Shown here: in pieces, positions 57,458-64,000 of the stretch
Layout: the number at the start of each line of letters is the position of its first letter
How positions within the stretch are numbered: position 1 is the stretch's first letter
From: a virus
Length of the DNA stretch: 64,000 bases
Reading direction: 5' to 3' (one strand)
IMG/VR virus record: IMGVR_UViG_3300025652_000001
Coordinates: 32,858-96,857 of that record
Notes under the pieces: generated by a model
What the model was told of the DNA's origin: nothing
Database searches by the model: none
What the model saw: the letters and a program-made list of their open reading frames with translations, nothing else
Program-made: the position numbers and the translations under genes

Positions 57458-58053
57458 TGAAGATAGTCCAAGTTTATGATTTTACAGTTGGTTCAATCTT
57501 CAACTTAAATGTAATACCCCCTGAGTTTCAGGGGCAGATGGGGACAGTTTACCATGACCTTACAGGGCACCCTCTTGAGTTACAAATAACGAACGGGTGG
57601 CGCTACATAGGTGGGGAGTTCTTACCCCCTGTTGATATATCCCCAACCTTCGGAAGAATAATAACTCGACTAGCTTATCGTAACCGTTTCAATGCTGCTG
57701 AGAAGAGAGCCTTAAAGAAAGCTTCTTTAGGATTAAACCTAAACCTAACAGAAGATCAGTGGTTGACGGTGGCCGTAGCTCAAGATGATATTATGTCTGC
57801 TGGTTATGTCCACTTAGACAGACCTGAAACTATATCTGGTACACAAGCTTTAGAAGCTCTTGGGTTGATTGGTGCTGGTAGGTCTGTAGAAGTATTATCC
57901 CCTCCTGTATGGTCTTTAGAACTTCTTGCTGAGTCAAGGGTCATCTTTGGACTACCTGCTGTACCAACAGATACTGAAATGCTTGCCAATGGTGGTAAAG
58001 GTTATTCAACAGTAGGCCAGTTCATGGCAGACCATCCAAACTATGGAAACTAA
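57457..58053 (+). CDS. Fibre-associated protein, 198 residues
   Basis: Begins MKIVQVYDFTVGSIFNLNVIPPEFQGQMG and has a helical centre (AAEKRALKKASLGLNLNLTEDQW). It could be a fibre assembly factor or a connector. No family is recognised. Confidence 0.45.
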   Translation: MKIVQVYDFTVGSIFNLNVIPPEFQGQMGTVYHDLTGHPLELQITNGWRYIGGEFLPPVDISPTFGRIITRLAYRNRFNAAEKRALKKASLGLNLNLTEDQWLTVAVAQDDIMSAGYVHLDRPETISGTQALEALGLIGAGRSVEVLSPPVWSLELLAESRVIFGLPAVPTDTEMLANGGKGYSTVGQFMADHPNYGN

Positions 58054-58290
58054 ATGAAAACTAAAACAAAACAGATTGTGGAAGCAGTGGAACAACTTGA
58101 ATTGATTGAGGAAGTTAAAACACTTTGTGTTGAGACTATTCTTAAAGCACAACTCAATATCCACTTAGATAAAGAAACATTCAAAAATGTCCTCACTTAC
58201 TGTAAGTCAGACATGGACAAAGTTAACAAAGTTATCCATTACGCAAACATTGCAGGATTAGAAGCTGTTAAACAGGTAATCAAAGGCTAA
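58054..58290 (+). CDS. Unknown 78-residue helical protein
   Basis: A Lys/Glu-rich helical protein starting right after the previous stop. No motif is recognised. Confidence 0.5.
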   Translation: MKTKTKQIVEAVEQLELIEEVKTLCVETILKAQLNIHLDKETFKNVLTYCKSDMDKVNKVIHYANIAGLEAVKQVIKG

Positions 58291-58292
58291 AA

Positions 58293-58724
58293 ATGCAAAC
58301 TGCTAAAGTTATCTTTGGATCAAACAACCTACCTTTCTCACTCCTGATAAAACTTTTCACCCTTTCTAGCTGGTGTCACTGTGCAATCATTGATGGTGAT
58401 TATGTGATAGACACAACTTTATTGTCAGGGGTGCGGAGAATAACTTTAGATGAATGGAAATCCCACTACATTAAACACGAAGTGGTGGAGTTCCCTATTT
58501 CTGATTTAGAAAACTCCTTAGCTTGGGCTAGAGATCAGATAGGTAAGAAGTATGACATGCTGGGGATACTCTCTCTAGCATTACATAAGAAATACGAAGA
58601 TGTTGACAAATGGTTCTGTAGTGAATTAGTTGCACAGTATCTAGGAATTAAATATAAGGTTTGGAGGTTATCACCTCAGTTCCTTAAACAACTTTCAAAT
58701 GTTCTGAAAGGATGGATTACATGA
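58293..58724 (+). CDS. YiiX/NlpC-like putative cysteine hydrolase
   Basis: A 143-residue protein of the permuted NlpC/P60-like type. SWCHCAIIDGDYVIDTT supplies the His, and KWFCSELVAQYLG the catalytic Cys. Known relatives are thiol hydrolases acting on peptidoglycan or lipids. It lies directly before the endolysin and may aid lysis or entry. Confidence 0.65.
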   Translation: MQTAKVIFGSNNLPFSLLIKLFTLSSWCHCAIIDGDYVIDTTLLSGVRRITLDEWKSHYIKHEVVEFPISDLENSLAWARDQIGKKYDMLGILSLALHKKYEDVDKWFCSELVAQYLGIKYKVWRLSPQFLKQLSNVLKGWIT

Positions 58725-59233
58725 GAGTACCAACTAAATCATTAACCTTTGCTGCTGCATCCCTCATAGCGTTCCTTACGTTGTGGGAGAGTGGTGGTGA
58801 GGTTATTACTACAGTATATGCTGATAAGCTTGCTGGTGGATTACCAACAGTTTGTAACGGTATCACTAAGTACTCCTATAAAGAGAGGCCAATTATTGTT
58901 GGTGAAGTGTGGACTAAAGAAGAATGTTACAAAGCTGAATCTTTTGTAATTAATAATACACAAACTAAGTTGGCTAAATGTATGCCCTACTCCACACAAG
59001 AAGCTTTTGATGCTTTAACCAGCTTATCCCATAACATGGGAGTTGAAAGAGTTTGTAGTCAATCGAGAGCAGTTAGATTAATTAATGCTGGAAATATGGT
59101 TGAAGGTTGTAGAGCAATTGCTTGGGGCGTAGACGGTAAACCTGTGTGGGCTTCTGCTGAAGGGAAGTTCTATTGGGGCTTACACAGACGTAGGTTGAAT
59201 GAAATGAAATTATGTATGAGAGGGAATGAGTGA
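58721..59233 (+). CDS. GH24 endolysin with N-terminal membrane anchor (SAR-type)
   Basis: A 170-residue muramidase. Residues 7-20 (LTFAAASLIAFLTL) form a weakly hydrophobic signal-anchor-release-like segment. The active site is WESGGEVITTVYADKLAGGLPTVCNGITK with the Glu-Asp-Thr set of T4/P22-type lysozymes. C-terminal SLSHNMGVERVC, WASAEGKFYWGLHRRRLNE. The start at 58721 has AGGA upstream and is preferred to one three codons earlier. It overlaps the hydrolase gene by four bases. Confidence 0.85.
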   Translation: MRVPTKSLTFAAASLIAFLTLWESGGEVITTVYADKLAGGLPTVCNGITKYSYKERPIIVGEVWTKEECYKAESFVINNTQTKLAKCMPYSTQEAFDALTSLSHNMGVERVCSQSRAVRLINAGNMVEGCRAIAWGVDGKPVWASAEGKFYWGLHRRRLNEMKLCMRGNE

Positions 59234-60342
59234 TGGCTAACTTCTCACTAACACCTTGGTTGCTAAATCCAGCAACGAGTAGATTTGAATCAAATTATGT
59301 TGCCCCACCCATTAATAAAACGATCACAGTAACCGCTACGGGTGGGCAGAATTTTGGTGGTGGCCCTAGTGTTGTTCTGTTCGATCAGTTTATTGGAAAC
59401 AACTTTCAGCCCGCATTTAGAACGCCAGATGTTGGGTATTGGGACAATATAACAACATATGTTGCAGGTATCCCTAAACTTTATTTTGACCCAGCAACTA
59501 ATAGGACTTGGTTGTCTGGACGTGACCCTCAGAATTTTGGACAGAATAGCTGGAATATGGCTGGGCTATTTAAGAAGTTCGGCAACACTACACAATTCAG
59601 ATTTTCTCAGCGTACTTATGTGCCTGTTGGTAAGTTGTTTCCGGGCGCTGCCTCTGCTGGTGTTTTCCCTGCTGTATCCTCGTGGAAAATGTCGTGGTTT
59701 GGTAAAACTGCTGCGGGTGATGCCGACCTTGTAGGCACTGGTGCGCCTTATCGAAACGTTTGCATTCCAAGTCACACAGGGAATGGCGCGATTTACGTTG
59801 GTGGAAATACCAATGCACCAATTTGGTGGGACGGCTCGCAAAATAGGACAATCACATCGGGGTTTTCATTAACAGCGCCAACAATGTATTCATATTATCA
59901 AGATGGGGCTGGCACTTATGATCAGTTCGACCGCACGGCTGAAATTCTATACGCAAACGATAATTCTGGGGGCGTAACAGTTCGTACAACTACCGACCCC
60001 TTTCATGGTGATGGTGGTGACGGGGCTTTCACAACAAGAGACTATGACGGTGTTAGAATCCCAGGTTGGTTTGGAAATCAAGCGACATGGGTTGACGTTG
60101 TTCCGCTCTACAACGATGTGTATATCGCAACAGGTGTAAACTCTCGTGCAGCGGTTTATGTGTCTAACTCGCCCACTGTTAGCGGCCCCTCAAATATGCA
60201 CATACTCTACCCTGAAATATGGAATACAGGAACGGTACAGGCAGTGCTAAAAGACCATAACGATTTCGGGGCTAGCACTTACATTCACATCGAGCTTGCT
60301 GATGGCACTTGGCTTGAAAACGTAGCATTCACGAGGTCGTAA
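59233..60342 (+). CDS. Putative receptor-binding/tail fibre protein, 369 residues
   Basis: Start ATG at 59233, overlapping the endolysin stop as TGATG. Gly/Asn/Trp-rich beta protein (GGQNFGGGPSVVLFDQFIGN, GAIYVGGNTNAPIWWDGS). Codon choice is visibly different from the surrounding genes (more GC-ending codons, e.g. GGCGCG, GGGGGCG), which suggests recent acquisition together with the next gene. No family is recognised. Confidence 0.5.
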   Translation: MANFSLTPWLLNPATSRFESNYVAPPINKTITVTATGGQNFGGGPSVVLFDQFIGNNFQPAFRTPDVGYWDNITTYVAGIPKLYFDPATNRTWLSGRDPQNFGQNSWNMAGLFKKFGNTTQFRFSQRTYVPVGKLFPGAASAGVFPAVSSWKMSWFGKTAAGDADLVGTGAPYRNVCIPSHTGNGAIYVGGNTNAPIWWDGSQNRTITSGFSLTAPTMYSYYQDGAGTYDQFDRTAEILYANDNSGGVTVRTTTDPFHGDGGDGAFTTRDYDGVRIPGWFGNQATWVDVVPLYNDVYIATGVNSRAAVYVSNSPTVSGPSNMHILYPEIWNTGTVQAVLKDHNDFGASTYIHIELADGTWLENVAFTRS

Positions 60343-60343
60343 A

Positions 60344-61558
60344 ATGTCAGATATTTTAACAGATAGTACGATTCTCATAGCTGATGGAGCGGGCAATGCT
60401 ACTGTGGTTATTCCGGCAATCCCAGCTGGGCCAAATCGTAATTTAATAATTACTGTCCAAATGTACAACGGTGCGACAAACTCACGCACTCCCACTAGCG
60501 TTGGGGCAAACGGTGAGTTTGCAGCATACATTACTGGAGATCCCGTAGGTGTTGATATCCCCCGCGTAGCTTTAGCCTCTTATGTTTTTTTCGAACATCA
60601 GATTCCAAACATTGAAGGACAGATACTGTCCACGTCAGGACAAGGGGGGACATTAAAATCGGTTGAATATTGCGTTCTTCAAAACCGCTCCCAACAGCTG
60701 CCAATCAATAAAAATTATGGTACTCAGGCAAGCGGAACCATCACATTACCGCTAACTCGTGAAGCAAACTCAATCACAGTTGCTCGCGGTGCCTGTTCAT
60801 CATCTAGCACAAACCTCACATTCACAAACCCATCCCGTGTAGGATCTGTAGGCACAACTCGGCTAATCTCATACGCAAACGTTGTTGACACGGCGAGAAC
60901 TGCTAACTTCACATCATCGACAAGTGGCAGCTATACCCACGCACACGTATTTAATGTTAAAGAAGTAAGTTTACAGACTATCGTTAGTGTTAACAGTGGG
61001 GCAGGAATTAATGCGGGGTCTACAGGTAACACAGCAGTATTAACCGGATTTGGCGGAACCCCAACAAGCGGGACATTTGCAGCAAAACCTTTAACTAACT
61101 TAGGCGGCACTGCAACAAATCCGACGTTTGATTTTGGCGGTTTTGTAGACGGTCAAACATTCCCGCTAATCGGATCTAGCCAGAATATTATATTCAACTA
61201 TTTATCTGAGACTGCAGTTTTATCAGTTGTTGTTAATTCAGCGGCGGGCATGACACCAACTACTGTTAACACGCCTGATTTATATGACCCCAAAAAACTT
61301 GGGTTTCATTTAGCAGCGGCTGGGTACACTCCGGTAAATGGTGATTTAATAATTGGAACTGATGCAGATGCGACATGGTTGCCGGACACTGGCGGATCTG
61401 CACCATCAGTTCCGATTACGACTACGGTTTGGCACTGGGTATTGGCTACAGGAATAATGCATAGCCACTCGGTAACAATAACCGCCGAAGGTGTCACATC
61501 CTCTACACCAAAATCTTATTTTATTGGGTTAGGGATTGGTATAGGTTTTGGGATTTAG
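60344..61558 (+). CDS. Putative tail fibre protein, 404 residues
   Basis: A beta-rich protein with low charge and glycine-rich repeats (GNTAVLTGFGGTPTSGTFAAKPLTNLGGT). A TYTHAHVF-type His-x-His and an IMHSHSVTI segment may bind metal as in trimeric fibre tips. It starts two bases after the previous gene and has the same foreign-looking base use. Confidence 0.5.
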   Translation: MSDILTDSTILIADGAGNATVVIPAIPAGPNRNLIITVQMYNGATNSRTPTSVGANGEFAAYITGDPVGVDIPRVALASYVFFEHQIPNIEGQILSTSGQGGTLKSVEYCVLQNRSQQLPINKNYGTQASGTITLPLTREANSITVARGACSSSSTNLTFTNPSRVGSVGTTRLISYANVVDTARTANFTSSTSGSYTHAHVFNVKEVSLQTIVSVNSGAGINAGSTGNTAVLTGFGGTPTSGTFAAKPLTNLGGTATNPTFDFGGFVDGQTFPLIGSSQNIIFNYLSETAVLSVVVNSAAGMTPTTVNTPDLYDPKKLGFHLAAAGYTPVNGDLIIGTDADATWLPDTGGSAPSVPITTTVWHWVLATGIMHSHSVTITAEGVTSSTPKSYFIGLGIGIGFGI

Positions 61559-61592
61559 TTTTAAAATTCAACTTTAAATAAAGGTATAAAGA

Positions 61593-61841
61593 ATGTCTAG
61601 TATTATTGGTAGTTCAATAGCAAGGGGTGCAGCCACTATAACCCCTAACAGTGGAGCAAACCTCCCACTGAAAGCCTACGGTGTCTATGCAGGTGGTGCA
61701 GGGGCACTACATTATGTAGGTGATGACGGAGTGGAGGATACTGTAACATTGGTAGCAGGACAAACATGGCCTGTGGCTGTTGTTAAAGTGTTCGCAGACA
61801 GTACAGCAACAGACCTCAAAGGGTTTAGGTTGTATATCTAA
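61593..61841 (+). CDS. Small structural-like protein, 82 residues
   Basis: MSSIIGSSIARGAATITPNSG and a beta-rich centre (YVGDDGVEDTVTLVAGQTWPVAV) resemble small spike or fibre-attached proteins found in many phages. The function is unknown. Confidence 0.5.
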   Translation: MSSIIGSSIARGAATITPNSGANLPLKAYGVYAGGAGALHYVGDDGVEDTVTLVAGQTWPVAVVKVFADSTATDLKGFRLYI

Positions 61842-62072
61842 ATGAAAATCAACAAAGATTGGAAGACTGTATTTAAACGTTATAGTTTCATCACTCATCT
61901 GTTGATTGCTATCTCATCTGTAGGGTTGCTAGCAATGGCTCCCTACATTGATTATATTCCTATGTGGGCTGGGTTGTCTCTTATGGCAACCTTCGCCCTT
62001 ATGGGGATTGCAGGTAGTTTTATCAAACAAGAAGTGGTCGAGGATAAGCAGAATGATTGTAAATTGGATTAA
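61842..62072 (+). CDS. Holin candidate, 76 residues
   Basis: Two hydrophobic segments (about residues 16-33 and 40-60) separated by a short turn, with a charged C-terminus (KQEVVEDKQND). Size and position just before the spanins fit a class II holin. It overlaps the spanin gene by 20 bases. Confidence 0.6.
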   Translation: MKINKDWKTVFKRYSFITHLLIAISSVGLLAMAPYIDYIPMWAGLSLMATFALMGIAGSFIKQEVVEDKQNDCKLD

Positions 62073-62478
62073 GTCAAAACTTATAGTCATCTTATCCACT
62101 CTGCTTGTCTGTAGTGTCCTAGGAGGCTCTCTAGTAACATACCTATACATTGACTCTAAAGAAGATCTAGCATCGCTCACAGAGCAGCACAAGGGCTTAC
62201 AGAGGGATTATGGGGATCTAGTCGAGAGCAAAGATAAACTCACTGAGAGCTGTGAGGTAACTAAGAAGAGTTTAAGAGATGTTTTGGTTAAGTTGGGTAA
62301 TATAGAGACTCACACCACAACCTCTATAACCGGAATAGAAACTTACAGACCTAAATGTGTACAACCTAAGATTACCTCTGTAGAAGAGGGGGTGTTGAAT
62401 GAAATTGAATACGTTGATATTGATGCCCCTCTTGATCCTAAGTTTATCAGGTTGTCAGAGAGTGGTTTATCAAACTAA
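62053..62478 (+). CDS. Inner-membrane spanin (Rz-like)
   Basis: A 141-residue protein: N-terminal membrane anchor (residues 8-29, KLIVILSTLLVCSVLGGSLVTYL) then a periplasmic coiled coil (EDLASLTEQHKGLQRDYGDLVESKDKL). The o-spanin gene lies inside its 3' end in another frame, the classic Rz/Rz1 layout. Start ATG at 62053 with AGGA upstream. It fuses inner and outer membranes at lysis. Confidence 0.85.
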   Translation: MIVNWIKSKLIVILSTLLVCSVLGGSLVTYLYIDSKEDLASLTEQHKGLQRDYGDLVESKDKLTESCEVTKKSLRDVLVKLGNIETHTTTSITGIETYRPKCVQPKITSVEEGVLNEIEYVDIDAPLDPKFIRLSESGLSN

Positions 62479-62683
62479 AGAGGTTGCGGTGTTACCAGAC
62501 CAAGGTATGTTGATTCACCCTTGTAAGAAGACACTGGGGTTCACTACAGTAAGAGAATTAGCCATCAACAACAGAAAGAACTTAGGTTGTATTGAAAGAT
62601 ACCAAGTTGTAGTTGATGAGTTAATTACATGGAAAGAAGAACAATTAAAAATATACAATCCACAAACTAACAAAGAGAAATAA
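62399..62683 (+). CDS. Outer-membrane spanin lipoprotein (Rz1-like)
   Basis: MKLNTLILMPLLILSLSGC is a lipoprotein signal with lipobox LSLSG-C. It begins inside the i-spanin gene in a different frame, with GAGGGGG upstream. At 94 residues it is longer than lambda Rz1 and lacks the proline-rich core. Partner of the i-spanin. Confidence 0.85.
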   Translation: MKLNTLILMPLLILSLSGCQRVVYQTKEVAVLPDQGMLIHPCKKTLGFTTVRELAINNRKNLGCIERYQVVVDELITWKEEQLKIYNPQTNKEK

Positions 62684-62685
62684 GT

Positions 62686-62868
62686 ATGCCAGCAGTAATT
62701 GTGAAAAGAGGTGGTTCATCTTCAAGCGGTAGTTCAAGCTCAGCAGGTTCCTCAAGACTTGTAATGAGTGAGGATAAGAAAGTAGTTCCTGTTGTTATTG
62801 TAGTAGAAGATGATTCTATTGCAGTGTACACAGAGCAAGAAGCAGTTGATATTCTAGCGAAGGGATAA
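62686..62868 (+). CDS. Unknown 60-residue Ser/Gly-rich protein
   Basis: MPAVIVKRGGSSSSGSSSSA forms a flexible linker before an acidic, Val-rich C-terminus. Starts one base after the spanin stop. The function is unknown. Confidence 0.5.
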   Translation: MPAVIVKRGGSSSSGSSSSAGSSRLVMSEDKKVVPVVIVVEDDSIAVYTEQEAVDILAKG

Positions 62869-62872
62869 CGTT

Positions 62873-63337
62873 GTGGGTAATGAGATATTTTTAATCATCC
62901 TTACCCTTGCAGCTACGCTCACGGTAAAACGTGAGCAATTCCCTGCATTGATTTATATGGTGTTCGCCTTTCTTGTTTATTTTACCTCCCTTCTCATGGA
63001 TAACACTTTACACATTTTGAAAATGGCGGCTATCTCTGAGATGTTCTTAGTTGGTATGTTGTTTTGCATGAGAGGCTGCTTAAACTCAGTATTAGTCAAA
63101 TGGCTCATCCCCATCGCTACAATAATGATTCCAGTACATTTCTTGGGTTGGAGTTTAGAATACAACAATCAATCTTTAGATACCTATAACACAATAGTTT
63201 ATTTGTACTGGGGTGTAATTATGCTTTTATTTTTATTGGCGGGACGTATGAATGGAAATCGTGTTAGGAATACTCGTTTTCTCAGGGACGTTGACAGTGA
63301 GTTTAATCTTGTGGGCAAGGTATATAAGAAATGGTAA
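62873..63337 (+). CDS. Multi-span membrane protein, 154 residues (GTG start)
   Basis: About four membrane segments (LIILTLAATLTV, LIYMVFAFLVYFTSLL, MFLVGMLFCM, WLIPIATIMIPVHFLGW, YLYWGVIMLLFLLAG). It may be an additional holin or antiholin from its lysis-module location. It overlaps the next gene by seven bases. Confidence 0.5.
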   Translation: MGNEIFLIILTLAATLTVKREQFPALIYMVFAFLVYFTSLLMDNTLHILKMAAISEMFLVGMLFCMRGCLNSVLVKWLIPIATIMIPVHFLGWSLEYNNQSLDTYNTIVYLYWGVIMLLFLLAGRMNGNRVRNTRFLRDVDSEFNLVGKVYKKW

Positions 63338-63681
63338 AACTGCTAACAGAAACAGTACTGGGATATAAGGCAGCTTTTCTTAACTATAAGGCAGGTATTA
63401 CAACTGCATTCAGTGGGGTTCTTGTGTGGGTTATTGATTTTCTTTCTTGGTTTAATTCAAACCTAACCCACTTCGCTGCTTACGCATCTTTCATCCTAGT
63501 TCTTACAATGATTATTGCTCACTTTGCCTCTACCACCAGAGAGAACAGAAAAGCCAAAGAAGATACTCGGATGAAAGAACTAGAGTTGGAATTAAAGAAT
63601 ATAGAGATGGAAGGTGAGAAGTTAAAGAATGAGTTGTTAAGGATAGAACTTAAAGCAAGACAACACCAATCTGAGGATTAA
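63331..63681 (+). CDS. Holin-like membrane protein with coiled-coil tail, 116 residues
   Basis: Two hydrophobic segments (about residues 20-38 and 46-66) and then a long charged helix (RKAKEDTRMKELELELKNIEMEGEKLKNELL). The layout fits a holin or a tail-associated membrane protein. Position favours lysis. Confidence 0.55.
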   Translation: MVKLLTETVLGYKAAFLNYKAGITTAFSGVLVWVIDFLSWFNSNLTHFAAYASFILVLTMIIAHFASTTRENRKAKEDTRMKELELELKNIEMEGEKLKNELLRIELKARQHQSED

Positions 63682-63684
63682 ATC

Positions 63685-64000
63685 ATGTCAAGGATATTTA
63701 CTCCAAACGGTTGGAAATGGAATGTTGAACAGCTCCATAAAACGTTATTGGGGTTAGAGGGAGATATTGAAGCTCTTAGTGACTTAAATTTAATAAATAC
63801 CCTAAGTGACCTACCCACTCCCGTAGGTAATGTTATAACACTCACAGGGGGAAATTGGTTTATACTAAACCACATAGACTTAGAGGGTAATAGAGTATTA
63901 CTTGAAGGTATCAATGCCCTGATAGGCTTCAGCTCTGAAACAAGCTCAATAACGTCTACTGGATTACCCAACGGGCAAGTTATGATCTCTGGTACAGACA
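63685..64000 (+). CDS. Partial tail-spike/fibre-like gene cut by window edge
   Basis: The frame opens MSRIFTPNGWKWNVEQLHKTLLGLEGDIEAL and continues open to the end. Residues 60-100 (GGNWFILNHIDLEGNRVLLEGINALIGFSSETSSI) look like rungs of a beta-helix. Probably a virion or adsorption protein; the bulk is outside the window. Confidence 0.55.
   Translation, partial: MSRIFTPNGWKWNVEQLHKTLLGLEGDIEALSDLNLINTLSDLPTPVGNVITLTGGNWFILNHIDLEGNRVLLEGINALIGFSSETSSITSTGLPNGQVMISGTD

Noticed and set aside
1-64000. Prophage integration functions
   Set aside because: No integrase, excisionase, CI-like repressor or duplicated att-like site was found, so lysogeny is not supported within this window.

Overview
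The window is part of the genome of a tailed bacteriophage with a contractile tail (myovirus morphotype). The DNA is AT-rich. The phage very probably infects a Gram-negative bacterium: it carries a GH24 endolysin with an N-terminal membrane anchor and an overlapping inner/outer-membrane spanin pair. The neck, sheath, tube and baseplate genes resemble the DUF3383 sheath / DUF3277 tube / Mu gp47-like baseplate lineage. The host genus cannot be read from the sequence. No integrase, att site or lysogeny repressor was recognised, and no DNA polymerase, primase or RNA polymerase lies in the window.

Layout. From 1 to about 30.9 kb nearly all genes run leftward: many small, tightly packed, mostly unrecognised ORFs with strong Shine-Dalgarno sites and repeated sigma70-like promoters. 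Recognisable products are a SleB-like cell-wall hydrolase, a MazG-like pyrophosphohydrolase, a Pif1-like helicase, HNH endonucleases, an RNA ligase, a dCMP deaminase, a ClpP-like protease and a PhoH-like ATPase. From 31.5 kb to the end all genes run rightward: small genes, tRNA-Trp, then terminase, portal, S49 protease/scaffold, decoration protein, major capsid, neck proteins, sheath, tube, tail chaperone with -1 frameshift, tape measure, baseplate, fibre-like proteins, endolysin, holin candidates and spanins, ending in a partial gene.

Mobile and RNA elements. Two genes are split by group I introns: the large terminase (36521-37368) and the tape measure (47900-48950). Each intron carries its own endonuclease gene, and exon boundaries can be placed from the P1 helix and restored reading frame. 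Two free-standing HNH/AP2 endonucleases lie at 251-1045 and 9973-10542; the first separates an intact SleB-like gene from a C-terminal fragment of a divergent homologue. Three long non-coding stretches (about 10.6-11.0 kb on the minus strand, 31.0-31.4 kb and 33.85-34.36 kb on the plus strand) each start at a plausible promoter and are dense in perfect hairpins. The last contains tRNA-Trp with flanking structure and a terminator. A D-arm-less tRNA-like element occupies the 5' leader of a gene at 2946-3020, and a related two-hairpin leader occurs before two other genes.

How it fits together. The leftward block looks like early host-takeover and nucleotide/RNA metabolism functions. The rightward block is the late morphogenesis and lysis programme. 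The two diverge near 30.9-31.0 kb. AT-rich repeat regions at 13.2-13.8 kb and 17.9-18.8 kb are the best candidates for operators or a replication origin.
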